Shown one piece after another: positions 18,971-27,460 of a DNA stretch of 57,141 nucleotides (its first letter is position 1; every line of letters begins with the position of its first letter). This stretch comes from Anaerolineae bacterium. GTDB lineage: Bacteria > Chloroflexota > Anaerolineae > JAADDB01. The translations under genes were made by a program, and so were the position numbers. Below the pieces are notes generated by a model, which was not told the origin of the DNA, made no database searches, and worked only from the letters and a program-made list of their open reading frames with translations. Location: the NCBI GenBank assembly GCA_015486845.1, contig WFQU01000040.1, positions 1 through 57,141 of the forward strand. Direction: 5' to 3'.

Positions 18971-21799
18971 CTAACGGATATATGCAGGCAAAAAGAACGG
19001 TCGTAAAGCAGACGGTACCGGTAATTCTAACCCTGGATCGCCTATAATTAGATAAGTATCCAAAAGAAATGTATATTGATCCGTTTTAGACAAAAGGTTC
19101 ACCTCCCCTGCCAATGTCAATGGCCCTATTTCCGTTTCACCGCCAAATAGTGCGGCATAGAAACCTTGCTGTAAAAAGCGATGTCCGCTGGCCACTGCCA
19201 ATCCGGAGGAAGACCAACTGCCAATGGTGCCCCCACCGGCATGCGTCAATAACGCTTCATCCAAAGCCGGGTGTTCCGGATGCTGGAAATAGCCGGTAAA
19301 ACAGGTCATAGCCAACAAAAAGGGCAAGCGATGCCCATTGTGCAGTGCCGGAACATCATTCAAGTGAAAAGCATTTTCCTCCATCCACTGCCAGTAAGAA
19401 CTGTGGCCAACATAATCGAAGATGAATCCACCCTCATTCCAGGCCTGATGGACGCGCTGGCGCAGCTCGTCTGCCGAGGCGATATGCCCGGGCAAACCGG
19501 AACTACCTGCCCAAGGATCATAATACAAACGCTGCACCGCTAACGCCGGCGGAATCTGGTGGCCAGCAGAAAGTTCGGCGTGGGCCGAAAAATCGCCAGC
19601 TTCATCCTCATTGCCAGCCGCGTCACGAAAATTATCGGCGATAAAAGTGATGCGGCGCTGCCACGTAGCCGGCGTGCGCGTCGCCTCGTAGCGGATGATC
19701 TTCCCTACCACCATGCGCAACTCGTCCACATTGGCCACCGGCAAGCGCCCGATGAAGAAATCAGGAATGTTGTCATCCCCACTCACTGTCGCCAACCGAT
19801 TATCGCTGGCCGTCTCCCCCAACCAGGGATCCACATTGGCCAAATAAGGTGGTAAAATATTAGACGGATGCCACCCGTAATAGTCACGGAAATCATAGCT
19901 GCCATCTCCCACCAGAAGTACATCGCGCAACAGAGGCGCCTGCCAATGCTGATAAGCCGTTGTCAAAAAGATGCGCAGCGCCTCAGGATCCACCCGGCCA
20001 AAGCTGAACTCGTCGTAAATATCCTGCAAGGCTACCAACTGCACCCGCAAGCCAGCCGCTTCCCGCCATCGCCACAGGGGAAGCAGCGCCGGCCAAAAGC
20101 TCCGCGGCGCAATCATTAGATAATCGGCCTGATTGGAACTAGCCGCCAAATGAGACGGCGTGTCCAGGACAATCTTCGCCGGCCTGTCAAACGCGTTGCA
20201 AGGCCAAAGTTGATAGCGCACCGCCATTGTTCCCTCATCAGCAAAGCGGAACCAACCGTGTGCCGTATCCTGCCCTCCATGCAATAAGAGCTGCGCTGCT
20301 TCAGCATCAGTCACATCCCAAAGGCAAACGGGATCATGGCTGCTGGTACGCACCTGGTAAAGCCGTTGTCCGGCATCGCCGGTCCAGCCTAGCCGGTCAT
20401 CCTGCGCCGACAACTCGCCCCGATATCCCACTTGAAAAGAGGATAGATAAACGCCATCGGGCGGATTACCGCGATCAGCACTGCGTAATGTAAGTTGGTT
20501 GCCAGTGGCACGCAAGAAATTGCTGGCAAAACGAGCACTGTACAAATAATTTGTCTTGCCGCTCCAGGTCGCTACCCCCAAATTGTGGCCGTTCAGCGCT
20601 ATGTGCACCCCGTGCGGCGAATCGGTATAGCCGGTGAAGTGCACGCTTACGTCGCCCTGGTGGGGCCAGGTAACCAAGCCGGGCAGTGCAAACGCAAAAG
20701 TCTGTGTCGGGTAAGGCGGAAACTCCAGCGGGCGCAAATCAATGCTAAACCAATGATCACCATCCGGCCCGGGCAACTGACTGTCGTAGATCTTTTTATG
20801 CACCCAACTGAAATGGTCGCGGCTGGAAGAAGTTACCGTCGTACCGATTGGCGTAACGTCCCGCGTCCCCATGCGCAATCCGGCGGATTGGGCCACGACC
20901 AACCAATATACGTCCGCCGCCTGATAACGGGATGGTTGCGGCGCTGCGTAAAATCGGAAAGCATCGCCGGCGTCCAACCGGCCATCCGCCTGTCCCACGC
21001 CCCAAATGGCCACCTGCCGCTGACCGTGCCAAAGCTGTACCCGGGCCGGGTCGATGGTGGCAATATCCCAGCCGGCCTCTTGTAAATCGTTGGCGGTGAC
21101 TTGGTACACACCGGCGTGATCAATGGTCAAGCGTAGACTGCCAGCCGTCTGCGCCCAGCGATTCACTCGCGGCTGCGGCACCTGACGGGGCCAGGGGCCG
21201 CGAGTTGGTTCAGCAACCAAATCAGCACTGTTAGCCACGTAATGAGAGAGCGTTTGCCCCCAAATGTCCGACGGAGGTGGGCCGGTCACGGTTGGCAACC
21301 GCAAAGTGACATCCACATGCCGGGCGACAATCCAAGCTTGTTGCAAGCCATCCCAATGGGAAGGGTGCACGACAAGCCGGGCCAGCCGATAACCACGCAG
21401 ATAACCGACCTCCCGCACTTCAGCCCACGGTGAGCGAGCCAGAATTCGAGCGGCTGGCCGGTGCTTTACCGACGAGATAACGGGGGCCGGGGCATACAAC
21501 ATGCGCAATGTCCGGCCGTGACTTTCTAATTCGACTTGCCCCCCCGCCGGCAACCAAAAGAGGCGCTGCCAGCCGGGCAAAGTGCGTACTGCATTGTCCG
21601 TTAGCTTTGTTAAAGTGCTGCCCAAGATAGGTGATTGCTGTAATATCTGCCTATCAGCCTGGGTCAAAACGAATTTCCAGTGGTAAACATAGCTGGGGGG
21701 CATGGAAGCCGTTGCAGGAAGGCACACTTGCAAGAGTAGAACCGTGGCTACCAGCACAGACAGCCATCGTGACCCATGTCTCTTTGCCAGATTAAGCAA
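18971..21799 (-). CDS. Secreted C25 (gingipain-like) cysteine peptidase
   Basis: About 942 aa. The frame opens at a GTG (21805), but the GAGG ribosome site leaves only two bases before it; the TTG at 21799, eight bases from GAGG, fits better and is used here. A signal peptide covers about the first 33 residues. The first half is beta-rich, with WQAP-type propeptide and jelly-roll-like sequence. The second half is the C25 catalytic domain: DVLLVGDGSYDFRDYYG, DFFIGRLPV, then the His in FDYVGHSS (about residue 799) and the Cys in LLAMTCFTG (about 833), the catalytic pair. It ends LRPFFLPAYIR. C25 enzymes cleave after Arg or Lys, and relatives such as PorU process exported proteins. Its neighbour is a repeat protein and a PEP-CTERM protein, so processing of surface proteins is a reasonable guess. 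Confidence 0.9.
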   Translation of the reverse strand: MLNLAKRHGSRWLSVLVATVLLLQVCLPATASMPPSYVYHWKFVLTQADRQILQQSPILGSTLTKLTDNAVRTLPGWQRLFWLPAGGQVELESHGRTLRMLYAPAPVISSVKHRPAARILARSPWAEVREVGYLRGYRLARLVVHPSHWDGLQQAWIVARHVDVTLRLPTVTGPPPSDIWGQTLSHYVANSADLVAEPTRGPWPRQVPQPRVNRWAQTAGSLRLTIDHAGVYQVTANDLQEAGWDIATIDPARVQLWHGQRQVAIWGVGQADGRLDAGDAFRFYAAPQPSRYQAADVYWLVVAQSAGLRMGTRDVTPIGTTVTSSSRDHFSWVHKKIYDSQLPGPDGDHWFSIDLRPLEFPPYPTQTFAFALPGLVTWPHQGDVSVHFTGYTDSPHGVHIALNGHNLGVATWSGKTNYLYSARFASNFLRATGNQLTLRSADRGNPPDGVYLSSFQVGYRGELSAQDDRLGWTGDAGQRLYQVRTSSHDPVCLWDVTDAEAAQLLLHGGQDTAHGWFRFADEGTMAVRYQLWPCNAFDRPAKIVLDTPSHLAASSNQADYLMIAPRSFWPALLPLWRWREAAGLRVQLVALQDIYDEFSFGRVDPEALRIFLTTAYQHWQAPLLRDVLLVGDGSYDFRDYYGWHPSNILPPYLANVDPWLGETASDNRLATVSGDDNIPDFFIGRLPVANVDELRMVVGKIIRYEATRTPATWQRRITFIADNFRDAAGNEDEAGDFSAHAELSAGHQIPPALAVQRLYYDPWAGSSGLPGHIASADELRQRVHQAWNEGGFIFDYVGHSSYWQWMEENAFHLNDVPALHNGHRLPFLLAMTCFTGYFQHPEHPALDEALLTHAGGGTIGSWSSSGLAVASGHRFLQQGFYAALFGGETEIGPLTLAGEVNLLSKTDQYTFLLDTYLIIGDPGLELPVPSALRPFFLPAYIR

Positions 21800-21917
21800 A
21801 CACACCCCCTCGGTTCTGTGCTGAGCTACACGTTACTCGCCAATTTTTACTTGAACAATGAAGCTGTGACCGCCACGAATTTTTACGGGTAAGCTTGACA
21901 TTCCGCAAATTTCCTTA

Positions 21918-21946
21918 AGTATAACAGAAAATGAAGTGGCTGTCAA
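21918..21946 (-). promoter_or_regulatory. Strong sigma-70-type promoter for the peptidase/SdrD/PEP-CTERM unit
   Basis: Perfect TTGACA (21941-21946), 17-base spacer, TATACT (21918-21923). It leaves an untranslated leader of about 110 bases before the TTG start of the peptidase. Confidence 0.82.
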
Positions 21947-22008
21947 TCCTTTTTTGCGTCACCATGATGATAAATTATTCATGTATCGTCGCAGGGGAAA
22001 TCGGCCGG

Positions 22009-22629
22009 TCACTCAGTTTTGTTGCGAAGCACTTGCACCATATCGTTGGCTGTTGTGAAACAATATGCCGGCATGCCAATGCCGCGAGCCGCTTCTGTGT
22101 TGCGCGTTTTGTCGTCCACCAACAGGCATTGCTCCGGCGGCACGCCGAGCCGCGAGGCGGTCAACCGGAGTATAGCTGGGTCTGGCTTGCGCATGCCGAC
22201 CAACGCGGAAATGACAATGGCATCGAAAGTGGCGTAAAGCGACCAATCCTCCTGCAGGTGGCGCAGGAGGGAAGGCAGAGCATTGCTGCAGAGCGCGACG
22301 GGGTAATGTCGGCTCAAAGCAACAACAATTTGTACCATTTCGGCGTCCAGCGGCTGGCCGTGGAAATTGTCGTCCCGCAGCACACTAAACTCCGCCGGTA
22401 AGCGTTCGGCCCAACGGTCAGCACCAATGGCGTGCCAATAGGCCGGCGGGGTCATGCGCCCGGTGGAGACCGCTTCCCAGGCCGGGCCGCTGAAAAGCGC
22501 GTAGCGGAGCGTTTCCGGCGGCAAACCAAGCTGTCGGTCGTAAGCCAAAAGACGCTCGTTGCGTGCTTCCTCCGACGCCAACACGCCGCCAAAATCGAAA
22601 ATGAAGCCCCGAATCTCGTGATCAGTCAC
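22009..22629 (-). CDS. HAD-superfamily hydrolase
   Basis: 206 aa from a GTG that overlaps the stop of the UbiD-family gene as GTGACTGA; a GTG 17 codons further upstream is possible but would overlap by 59 bases. HAD motifs: FIFDFGGVL near residue 10 (nucleophile Asp; the second Asp is replaced by Gly, as in the YihX/epoxide-hydrolase-like branch), VALCSN near 105, the Lys in GMRKPDPAI near 140 and LLVDDKTRNTEAA near 165. Helical cap after motif I. It should be a phosphatase or dehalogenase on a small substrate; the substrate is not known. Its position as last gene after mevalonate kinase and the decarboxylase makes a role on a prenyl or mevalonate phosphate worth testing, but that is speculative. 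Confidence 0.83.
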   Translation of the reverse strand: MTDHEIRGFIFDFGGVLASEEARNERLLAYDRQLGLPPETLRYALFSGPAWEAVSTGRMTPPAYWHAIGADRWAERLPAEFSVLRDDNFHGQPLDAEMVQIVVALSRHYPVALCSNALPSLLRHLQEDWSLYATFDAIVISALVGMRKPDPAILRLTASRLGVPPEQCLLVDDKTRNTEAARGIGMPAYCFTTANDMVQVLRNKTE

Positions 22630-24019
22630 GGTCTTGGCCTCGCTTGCCGGGATTGTCTTCGAGGTCGGCCGCTGCCACACGCTCTACTTTGTACGATGAT
22701 AGTTCGGCTTTGGGGAAAGAGAGGCGCCGGAACGGCCGCATGGCCGGCGGCTTGTTTCCTTTCCACGGCACGGTAGCGTCTAACGCCATCTTTGCGCCCC
22801 GCGCTTTCTTCCCCGGCACGTGTTGGGCGGAAGGGTCTAATGAACTGGAGGGCCGGTCCGGCCAGACTTGCAAATCACGGTCCGCCTGAAAACGGGTCGC
22901 GATGGCCCATTCCACCATGTCGGCATTAAACAGGTCGACATCATCATCCACCACCACCACGTGCTTCAGCGATGGATGGCCGCGGAACGCCGCTTCCCCC
23001 GCCCGTACTCCCGCGTCGGCATCAGTTTTGTGAATTTGCACCACCGCGTGCAGCCAGGAAGCACCGCCGGGGGTGATGTAAACATGGCGGCAGTCCGCCA
23101 CAGTCGCTACGGCGGCGCAGATGGTGGGCTCTTTGGGCAGGCCCATTAACAGTTGATGCTCCCATCCGCCGGGGAGCAACGCCTGGTAAATAGGCCGCCG
23201 CCGGTGGTAAACGCGGTCGATGACAAGGATCGGTTGTTGGCGCACGACGTCCAGCGTGCCGGTCAAATCGACGAACGGCCCTTCCAGCGCCAAACGCTGC
23301 TGCAACCGGCCTTCCAGGATAATCTCAGCCGCCCACGGCACGGCGACGCCGTTGCGGCAGCGCACCATGGGGGTGGGTGCCAAAGCTTGGGCAAGGCTCA
23401 TTTCGTCCACGCCGGGAGGCGGCCCCATGGACGCGGCCAACAGAATGTGCGGCGGCAAGCCGATGGCGACGGCGACAGGAAGGTCATCCGGCGCGGCATG
23501 CCGCCAGGCGGTGTGCGTGGTGCGCTGTTCCACCAGGCGCGCCACGAAATGGCGCTCATCCAGCTGCAGCAAACGGTGAAAGCTGGCATTAGGGCCGGTT
23601 TGGGGATCAGCGAGGAAGAGCACCCCCGCGGTGACATACGGCCCGGCGTCGTTTTCCCAGTAGGTCAGCACCGGCAAGCGACGCAAATCCACCGTTGGCT
23701 CTGCCACTTCCTGCCAGGGCGCTTCCACGACGAACGGCGGCGACACCGGTGCGGCCAGCGCGTCGACCAAACGGTGCAACAGTTCGTCCGGAGGCATGCC
23801 TATAGCTGATGCCAGATAGCTCCGCCGGGAGACGATGCCGGCCGTCACCCGGTAAGCACTGCCGGCAACCTCTTCCAGCAGAACCGGATGTTCGTCCAGC
23901 GTCGCAATGAGCGCGGCGGCCTCTAGGCGCGCAGAAACCGGCTGTGCCACGCGACGGAGTTCGTTTTGGGCGGCCAACATGTCCAGGAATGTGCGCAAAG
24001 TCGGGATGGGATCAGACAT
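22622..24019 (-). CDS. UbiD-family prenyl-FMN-dependent decarboxylase
   Basis: 465 aa from the ATG at 24019 (MSDPIPTLRTFLDML); the frame continues 17 codons upstream into the kinase gene and that part is rejected. UbiD enzymes decarboxylate unsaturated acids with prenylated FMN made by UbiX. Visible family segments: LRRVAQPVS, YVTAGVLF, AIGLPPHILLAASM, EIILEGRL, GPFVDLTGTLD, LLMGLPKEPTICAAV near residue 310, VYITPGGASWLHAVVQI, and VVVDDDVDLFNADMVEWAIA near 375 followed by TRFQADRDL. The start overlaps the mevalonate kinase stop by eight bases. In archaea a UbiD homologue decarboxylates trans-anhydromevalonate 5-phosphate in a modified mevalonate pathway; the coupling with a mevalonate kinase makes that the leading hypothesis here. 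The alternative is ordinary aromatic-acid decarboxylation. Confidence 0.85.
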   Translation of the reverse strand: MSDPIPTLRTFLDMLAAQNELRRVAQPVSARLEAAALIATLDEHPVLLEEVAGSAYRVTAGIVSRRSYLASAIGMPPDELLHRLVDALAAPVSPPFVVEAPWQEVAEPTVDLRRLPVLTYWENDAGPYVTAGVLFLADPQTGPNASFHRLLQLDERHFVARLVEQRTTHTAWRHAAPDDLPVAVAIGLPPHILLAASMGPPPGVDEMSLAQALAPTPMVRCRNGVAVPWAAEIILEGRLQQRLALEGPFVDLTGTLDVVRQQPILVIDRVYHRRRPIYQALLPGGWEHQLLMGLPKEPTICAAVATVADCRHVYITPGGASWLHAVVQIHKTDADAGVRAGEAAFRGHPSLKHVVVVDDDVDLFNADMVEWAIATRFQADRDLQVWPDRPSSSLDPSAQHVPGKKARGAKMALDATVPWKGNKPPAMRPFRRLSFPKAELSSYKVERVAAADLEDNPGKRGQDRD

Positions 24020-24956
24020 GATCTGTTTCGGCCTCCGTCGGGATGTGTGTGATGATGGTGCGCACGGCACCGGCCCGGCGCATGGCGGCAGCTACCTGCT
24101 CCGCACTTCCCGGCTCGACCAGCGCCAAACAGTTGCCGCCCAAACCGCCGCCGCAGAGCTTGGCGCCCAATGCGCCGGCAGCGCGCGCCGCAGCAAGCAA
24201 GCGTTCCAGCGCCGGGTGCGAGACGCCCATGGCGGCCAATAAAGTCTGGTTGTCGTCCAACAGCCGGCCGACGCCGGTCAAGGTTCCGGTGGTCAGACGG
24301 CGGTAGACCTGGTAAACGATCTCTCCCACTTCGGTAAAGTACTTTTCATACTGACGAGGAGCCTGCTGCCACCGTCGGCGCACGCCGGCCACGGCCTCTT
24401 TCGTCGCGCCGGGCACACCGCTGTCGGCGATGACGAGGGTGAACGGCACGGCGGTGTGGAACGGGCGGGGCGGTGCGCCTTTCTGGAACCAAAGCGGCCG
24501 GCCGTAGGCGATGACATTGTTGTCGATGCCGCTGGGAGTGCCGTGCCACAGTTCCTCGCCCCGATAGACCAATGCTGAAACGTCGGCCGGGAGCAATGTC
24601 ACGCCGAAATAGCGCGCCAAAGCCCGCACCAGCGCCGTCGCCACCGCCGCGCTGCTGCCCATGCCGCTGGCGATGGGTATGGTCGAGCGGATGGTCAGCC
24701 GAACCTGCGGAGGTTCGACGTGGAGCGCTTCCAGCGTCATCCGGGCTACCAGCGCCAAAGGTTGGTTCGCCGGCGCATTTTCCAGCGTGAAGCGCTGGGT
24801 GATATCCGGCAAATCAATTGTGAACCGCTGCCCCGGCGTTTCGCTTATTTTGGCCCGCGCCCGTTCCTGGAAAACCGGCAAAGCAATGGCCGGGCGTCCG
24901 TAGACAACCGCGTGCTCGCCACAAAGGATCACTTTCCCCGACGCAGTAGCAAACAT
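24012..24956 (-). CDS. mvk: Mevalonate kinase (GHMP family)
   Basis: 314 aa. Of the possible starts, ATG 24956 (MFATASGKVILCGEHAVVYG) has a GAAGAGAG ribosome site inside the short leader expected from the -10 box at 24981; ATG 24974 is the alternative. The GHMP motifs are clear: GEHAVVYGRPAIALP near residue 13, the ATP loop IPIASGMGSSAAVATAL near 103, GTPSGIDNNVIAYG near 153 with the catalytic Asp, and the third motif LCGGGLGGNCLAL near 277. The enzyme phosphorylates mevalonate on O-5. Mevalonate kinases are unusual in bacteria but known in Chloroflexota such as Roseiflexus. No phosphomevalonate kinase or diphosphomevalonate decarboxylase lies nearby; a UbiD-family gene does. Confidence 0.92.
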   Translation of the reverse strand: MFATASGKVILCGEHAVVYGRPAIALPVFQERARAKISETPGQRFTIDLPDITQRFTLENAPANQPLALVARMTLEALHVEPPQVRLTIRSTIPIASGMGSSAAVATALVRALARYFGVTLLPADVSALVYRGEELWHGTPSGIDNNVIAYGRPLWFQKGAPPRPFHTAVPFTLVIADSGVPGATKEAVAGVRRRWQQAPRQYEKYFTEVGEIVYQVYRRLTTGTLTGVGRLLDDNQTLLAAMGVSHPALERLLAAARAAGALGAKLCGGGLGGNCLALVEPGSAEQVAAAMRRAGAVRTIITHIPTEAETDHV

Positions 24957-24980
24957 CTTTTCTCTCTTCACCATGCCTTT

Positions 24981-24989
24981 AGTATAACA
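24981..24989 (-). promoter_or_regulatory. Extended -10 promoter element before mevalonate kinase
   Basis: TATACT (24981-24986) preceded by TGT, an extended -10. No good -35 box is seen. The start would lie at about 24974, so the transcript leader for the chosen ATG is only about 18 bases, and the upstream ATG would be nearly leaderless. Confidence 0.5.
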
Positions 24990-25225
24990 CAAATTACGTT
25001 TCTCGTGGGATTCGTCGGGGAACTTTGGTCCACCACAACGGACAAGATGATACGTATTACGCACTATGTGATGCCTCATTGGCGTGAGAAATTGTTCTGT
25101 CATGGCGAGCGAAGCGCACTAATCTTCAACGCCGTAGCAGGAGATTACTTGGCCCCAATAAGGGGCACGCTGGCATCGCTTTGCTCCTCGCAATAACAAA
25201 TAGCAAGAAACTCGTGCGCTATGTA

Positions 25226-25876
25226 CTAGCGCAAATCACTAATGGCGGGAGAGACCATCGGGTTATGCCGTTTTTCCTCGCCCACAGTGGTGGGGCCCTT
25301 GTGCCCCGGCCAAATGCGATAATCGTCCGGCAAGGTGAAAATCTGCTGTTGGATGCTGCGCACCAGCGTGTCGTAATCGCCGCCTGGAAAATCTGTGCGC
25401 CCCACTGCGCCGTGGAAGATCAAATCGCCGCTGAAAAGCTGGCGACCGGCGTGGTGGACAAAGGTCACTGAGCCGGGGGAGTGCCCCGGCGTGAAGCGAA
25501 TCTCCAGCTTTTCCCGGCCAAACGCAATCTCGCCCTCGCCGGGCAAATAGCGATCAACGTGGGCCGCCGGGCCGGGATCGCGCATGGTCCATTTCTGCAT
25601 GGATTCCCGCGCCCGCAGCAAGAACGGCTCGTCGAACTTGTGCAGGAGAAAAGGTGCACTGGTTGCTTCCTGCAAAAAACGGGCGGCCATCACGTGGTCG
25701 AAATGGCCGTGGGTCGCCAAAATGTAACGCAGCGTGGCGTTTTCCTCCTCCAAAACGGCCAAAATAGCGTCGCCAAAATCGCCCGGATCGATAACGACCG
25801 CCTTGCGAGTCGCCTGGCAGATTAGGACGTAGCAATTAGACCGCAATAATCCTACCGTCAAATGCCTTAAAATCAT
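25226..25876 (-). CDS. Metallo-beta-lactamase-fold hydrolase (glyoxalase II-like)
   Basis: 216 aa from ATG 25876 (MILRHLTVGLLRSNCYVL), two bases after the MFS transporter stop; 39 upstream codons in the frame lie inside that gene and are excluded. Metal-binding signature ILATHGHFDHV near residue 55 (THxHxDH type), His in FTPGHSPGSVTFVH near 134, Asp in LFSGDLIFHGAVGRTDFPGGD near 153, and His in IWPGHKGPTTVGEEKRHNP near 196. The GDxxFxxxxGRxD and pGHG-like motifs place it with the YcbL/glyoxalase II-like group that hydrolyses thioesters such as S-lactoylglutathione analogues. The real substrate is unknown. It is the last gene of the upstream run; 270 bases then separate it from mvk. Confidence 0.88.
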   Translation of the reverse strand: MILRHLTVGLLRSNCYVLICQATRKAVVIDPGDFGDAILAVLEEENATLRYILATHGHFDHVMAARFLQEATSAPFLLHKFDEPFLLRARESMQKWTMRDPGPAAHVDRYLPGEGEIAFGREKLEIRFTPGHSPGSVTFVHHAGRQLFSGDLIFHGAVGRTDFPGGDYDTLVRSIQQQIFTLPDDYRIWPGHKGPTTVGEEKRHNPMVSPAISDLR

Positions 25877-25878
25877 CC

Positions 25879-27240
25879 TTACTTGCTCCTTTTTCGGGTT
25901 GTCAATGGCCGGCGATGCAAATTGTACAGGGTGAAAACAGCGAAAAGTATAAGCAGAATACCAATGCCCAACATAATTAGCGGAATGCCCCACAAGTCAG
26001 CCATGATGCCGATGAGCAACATGGGCGGCAAGCCAATCAGGTTGTTCATCATGAACCGGACGGCAAAAACACGGCCCTGTAACGCTTGGGGGGATTCCTC
26101 TTGCAACATCGTTTGCCCAACGATGCTCACCGCAGACATGGCCATCCCTAAAGTCGTGCTGACGGCCGCAACGCTTACCAACAAAGGAAAACCGGTCAGG
26201 AGTCGGGCCATCCAGCCGAATGAGGCAAAACTGAGACCGATAATCAACATGCTAATGCCATTGGTCTTGGCCCGGGGCAGGTGATGGCCGAAACGTCCCA
26301 TGATCAGTGTCATGAAGAGCAATCCCACGCCGGCGGGGGCAAAAACGAGCACGCTGTCTTCCGGCCGCAATCCCAACACCCGCACGGCGAAACCGGGTGC
26401 CAACATGCCCAAAATCATGATCAAAGCAGACATCGTTGACATGTAAACAACGCCTAACAGAACAGCCCTGGTGTGTGCCACAAAGTGCCAACCGGCCTTC
26501 ACTTCCTGCCAGGTCTCGGCCCAGCCACTTTGGAAAGAATAGAGTGCTTCTTTCAGATTTTGTTTGCCAGTGTGGGCAGCCGGAATGCGCCCAACAGCGT
26601 AAGCAGCGATTAAATAGAGTCCTGAGATGAAGACAAATGTGGCCGATAAACCGAAAATCTTGATAATAAGCGGGGCTAAAATGATCATACCCATGACCTG
26701 CGCCAGCGAAGAGGTCATGCTGAAAAGCGAGTTAGCCGTCATAAGCTGATTATCCTTCACTAATAACGGGATCGTAGCCGATTCCGCCGGCGCGTAGAAC
26801 TGGCTGATGATGGCCATGAGGAAAGTGATAGTATAAATGGCCAAAAGTAAATGGGTGCCATGCCAATAGGCCAGCAAATAAAGGTAACTCAGCACGAACA
26901 AAGCGCGAGCAATGTTCGAACCAAACAGGATATATTTTTTCGGTAAACGATCGGCAATAACCCCAGAGGCAGGGCTAAAGAAAAGCCCAGGCAAACTGAA
27001 CGCCATGATCATCAAGCCCATTTGGGTACTACTACCGGTGATTTTCTCGATGAGCACCATTTGAGCAAAATGGATGCCATATTGGGAGGTTTGAGCCAAC
27101 ACTTGGGCGATCCATAAGCGCTGAAAAACACGGTTTTGCAGGACCGGGCCGAAGCCTTTTTCTATGTGAGGGGTGGCCGAGGATAACCCGTCACTGTCCA
27201 TCTCCATCGTGGGCAACGGTAACGGTTTTATATCACTCAT
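25879..27240 (-). CDS. MFS transporter, DHA3/EntS-like exporter
   Basis: 453 aa with about twelve hydrophobic segments after an N-terminal cytoplasmic tail of about 35 residues. Family marks: FQRLWIAQVLAQTSQYG near the first helix, GVIADRLPKKYILFGSNIARAL between helices 2 and 3 (the MFS loop), IISQFYAPAESATIPLLV near 140, and GQTMLQEESPQALQGRVFA near 380. The last is typical of the MFS_3/EntS group, which exports siderophores or drugs. A large soluble loop (about residues 215-245) separates the two halves. Start ATG overlaps the DUF951 gene by four bases (ATGA). The substrate cannot be inferred. Confidence 0.88.
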   Translation of the reverse strand: MSDIKPLPLPTMEMDSDGLSSATPHIEKGFGPVLQNRVFQRLWIAQVLAQTSQYGIHFAQMVLIEKITGSSTQMGLMIMAFSLPGLFFSPASGVIADRLPKKYILFGSNIARALFVLSYLYLLAYWHGTHLLLAIYTITFLMAIISQFYAPAESATIPLLVKDNQLMTANSLFSMTSSLAQVMGMIILAPLIIKIFGLSATFVFISGLYLIAAYAVGRIPAAHTGKQNLKEALYSFQSGWAETWQEVKAGWHFVAHTRAVLLGVVYMSTMSALIMILGMLAPGFAVRVLGLRPEDSVLVFAPAGVGLLFMTLIMGRFGHHLPRAKTNGISMLIIGLSFASFGWMARLLTGFPLLVSVAAVSTTLGMAMSAVSIVGQTMLQEESPQALQGRVFAVRFMMNNLIGLPPMLLIGIMADLWGIPLIMLGIGILLILFAVFTLYNLHRRPLTTRKRSK

Positions 27241-27458
27241 AAAGCTGTTGTGTCCTGCCCATCCGTCGCATTAGCCCGCCGCACTACTTGCTTAACCGCT
27301 TTCTCGAAGGCGCTGCGCGTCAACATGATTTTATGATGGCATCCTAAACAGCGCAGCCCCACATCAGTGCCGGTGCGAACGACTTCCCATTCGTAGCTGC
27401 CACAAGGGTGTTTCTTGCGTAGGCGCACGATGTCGCCGGGATGAATCACAGTTGGCAT
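27237..27458 (-). CDS. DUF951 small Cys-rich protein
   Basis: 73 aa from ATG 27458 (MPTVIHPGDIVRLRKKHPCG). The longer open frame runs 37 codons into the alpha/beta hydrolase gene and is rejected, because the chosen start lies two bases after that gene's stop. DUF951 proteins are about 65 residues with a small beta-barrel-like fold and conserved HPCG..W.V.R.G.D...C..C; here the cysteines are 19, 37 and 40, suggesting zinc binding. The function of the family is not known; in other bacteria it often sits near chromosome partition, ychF or mechanosensitive channel genes. The last four bases overlap the MFS gene. Confidence 0.87.
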   Translation of the reverse strand: MPTVIHPGDIVRLRKKHPCGSYEWEVVRTGTDVGLRCLGCHHKIMLTRSAFEKAVKQVVRRANATDGQDTTAL

Positions 27459-27460
27459 GA

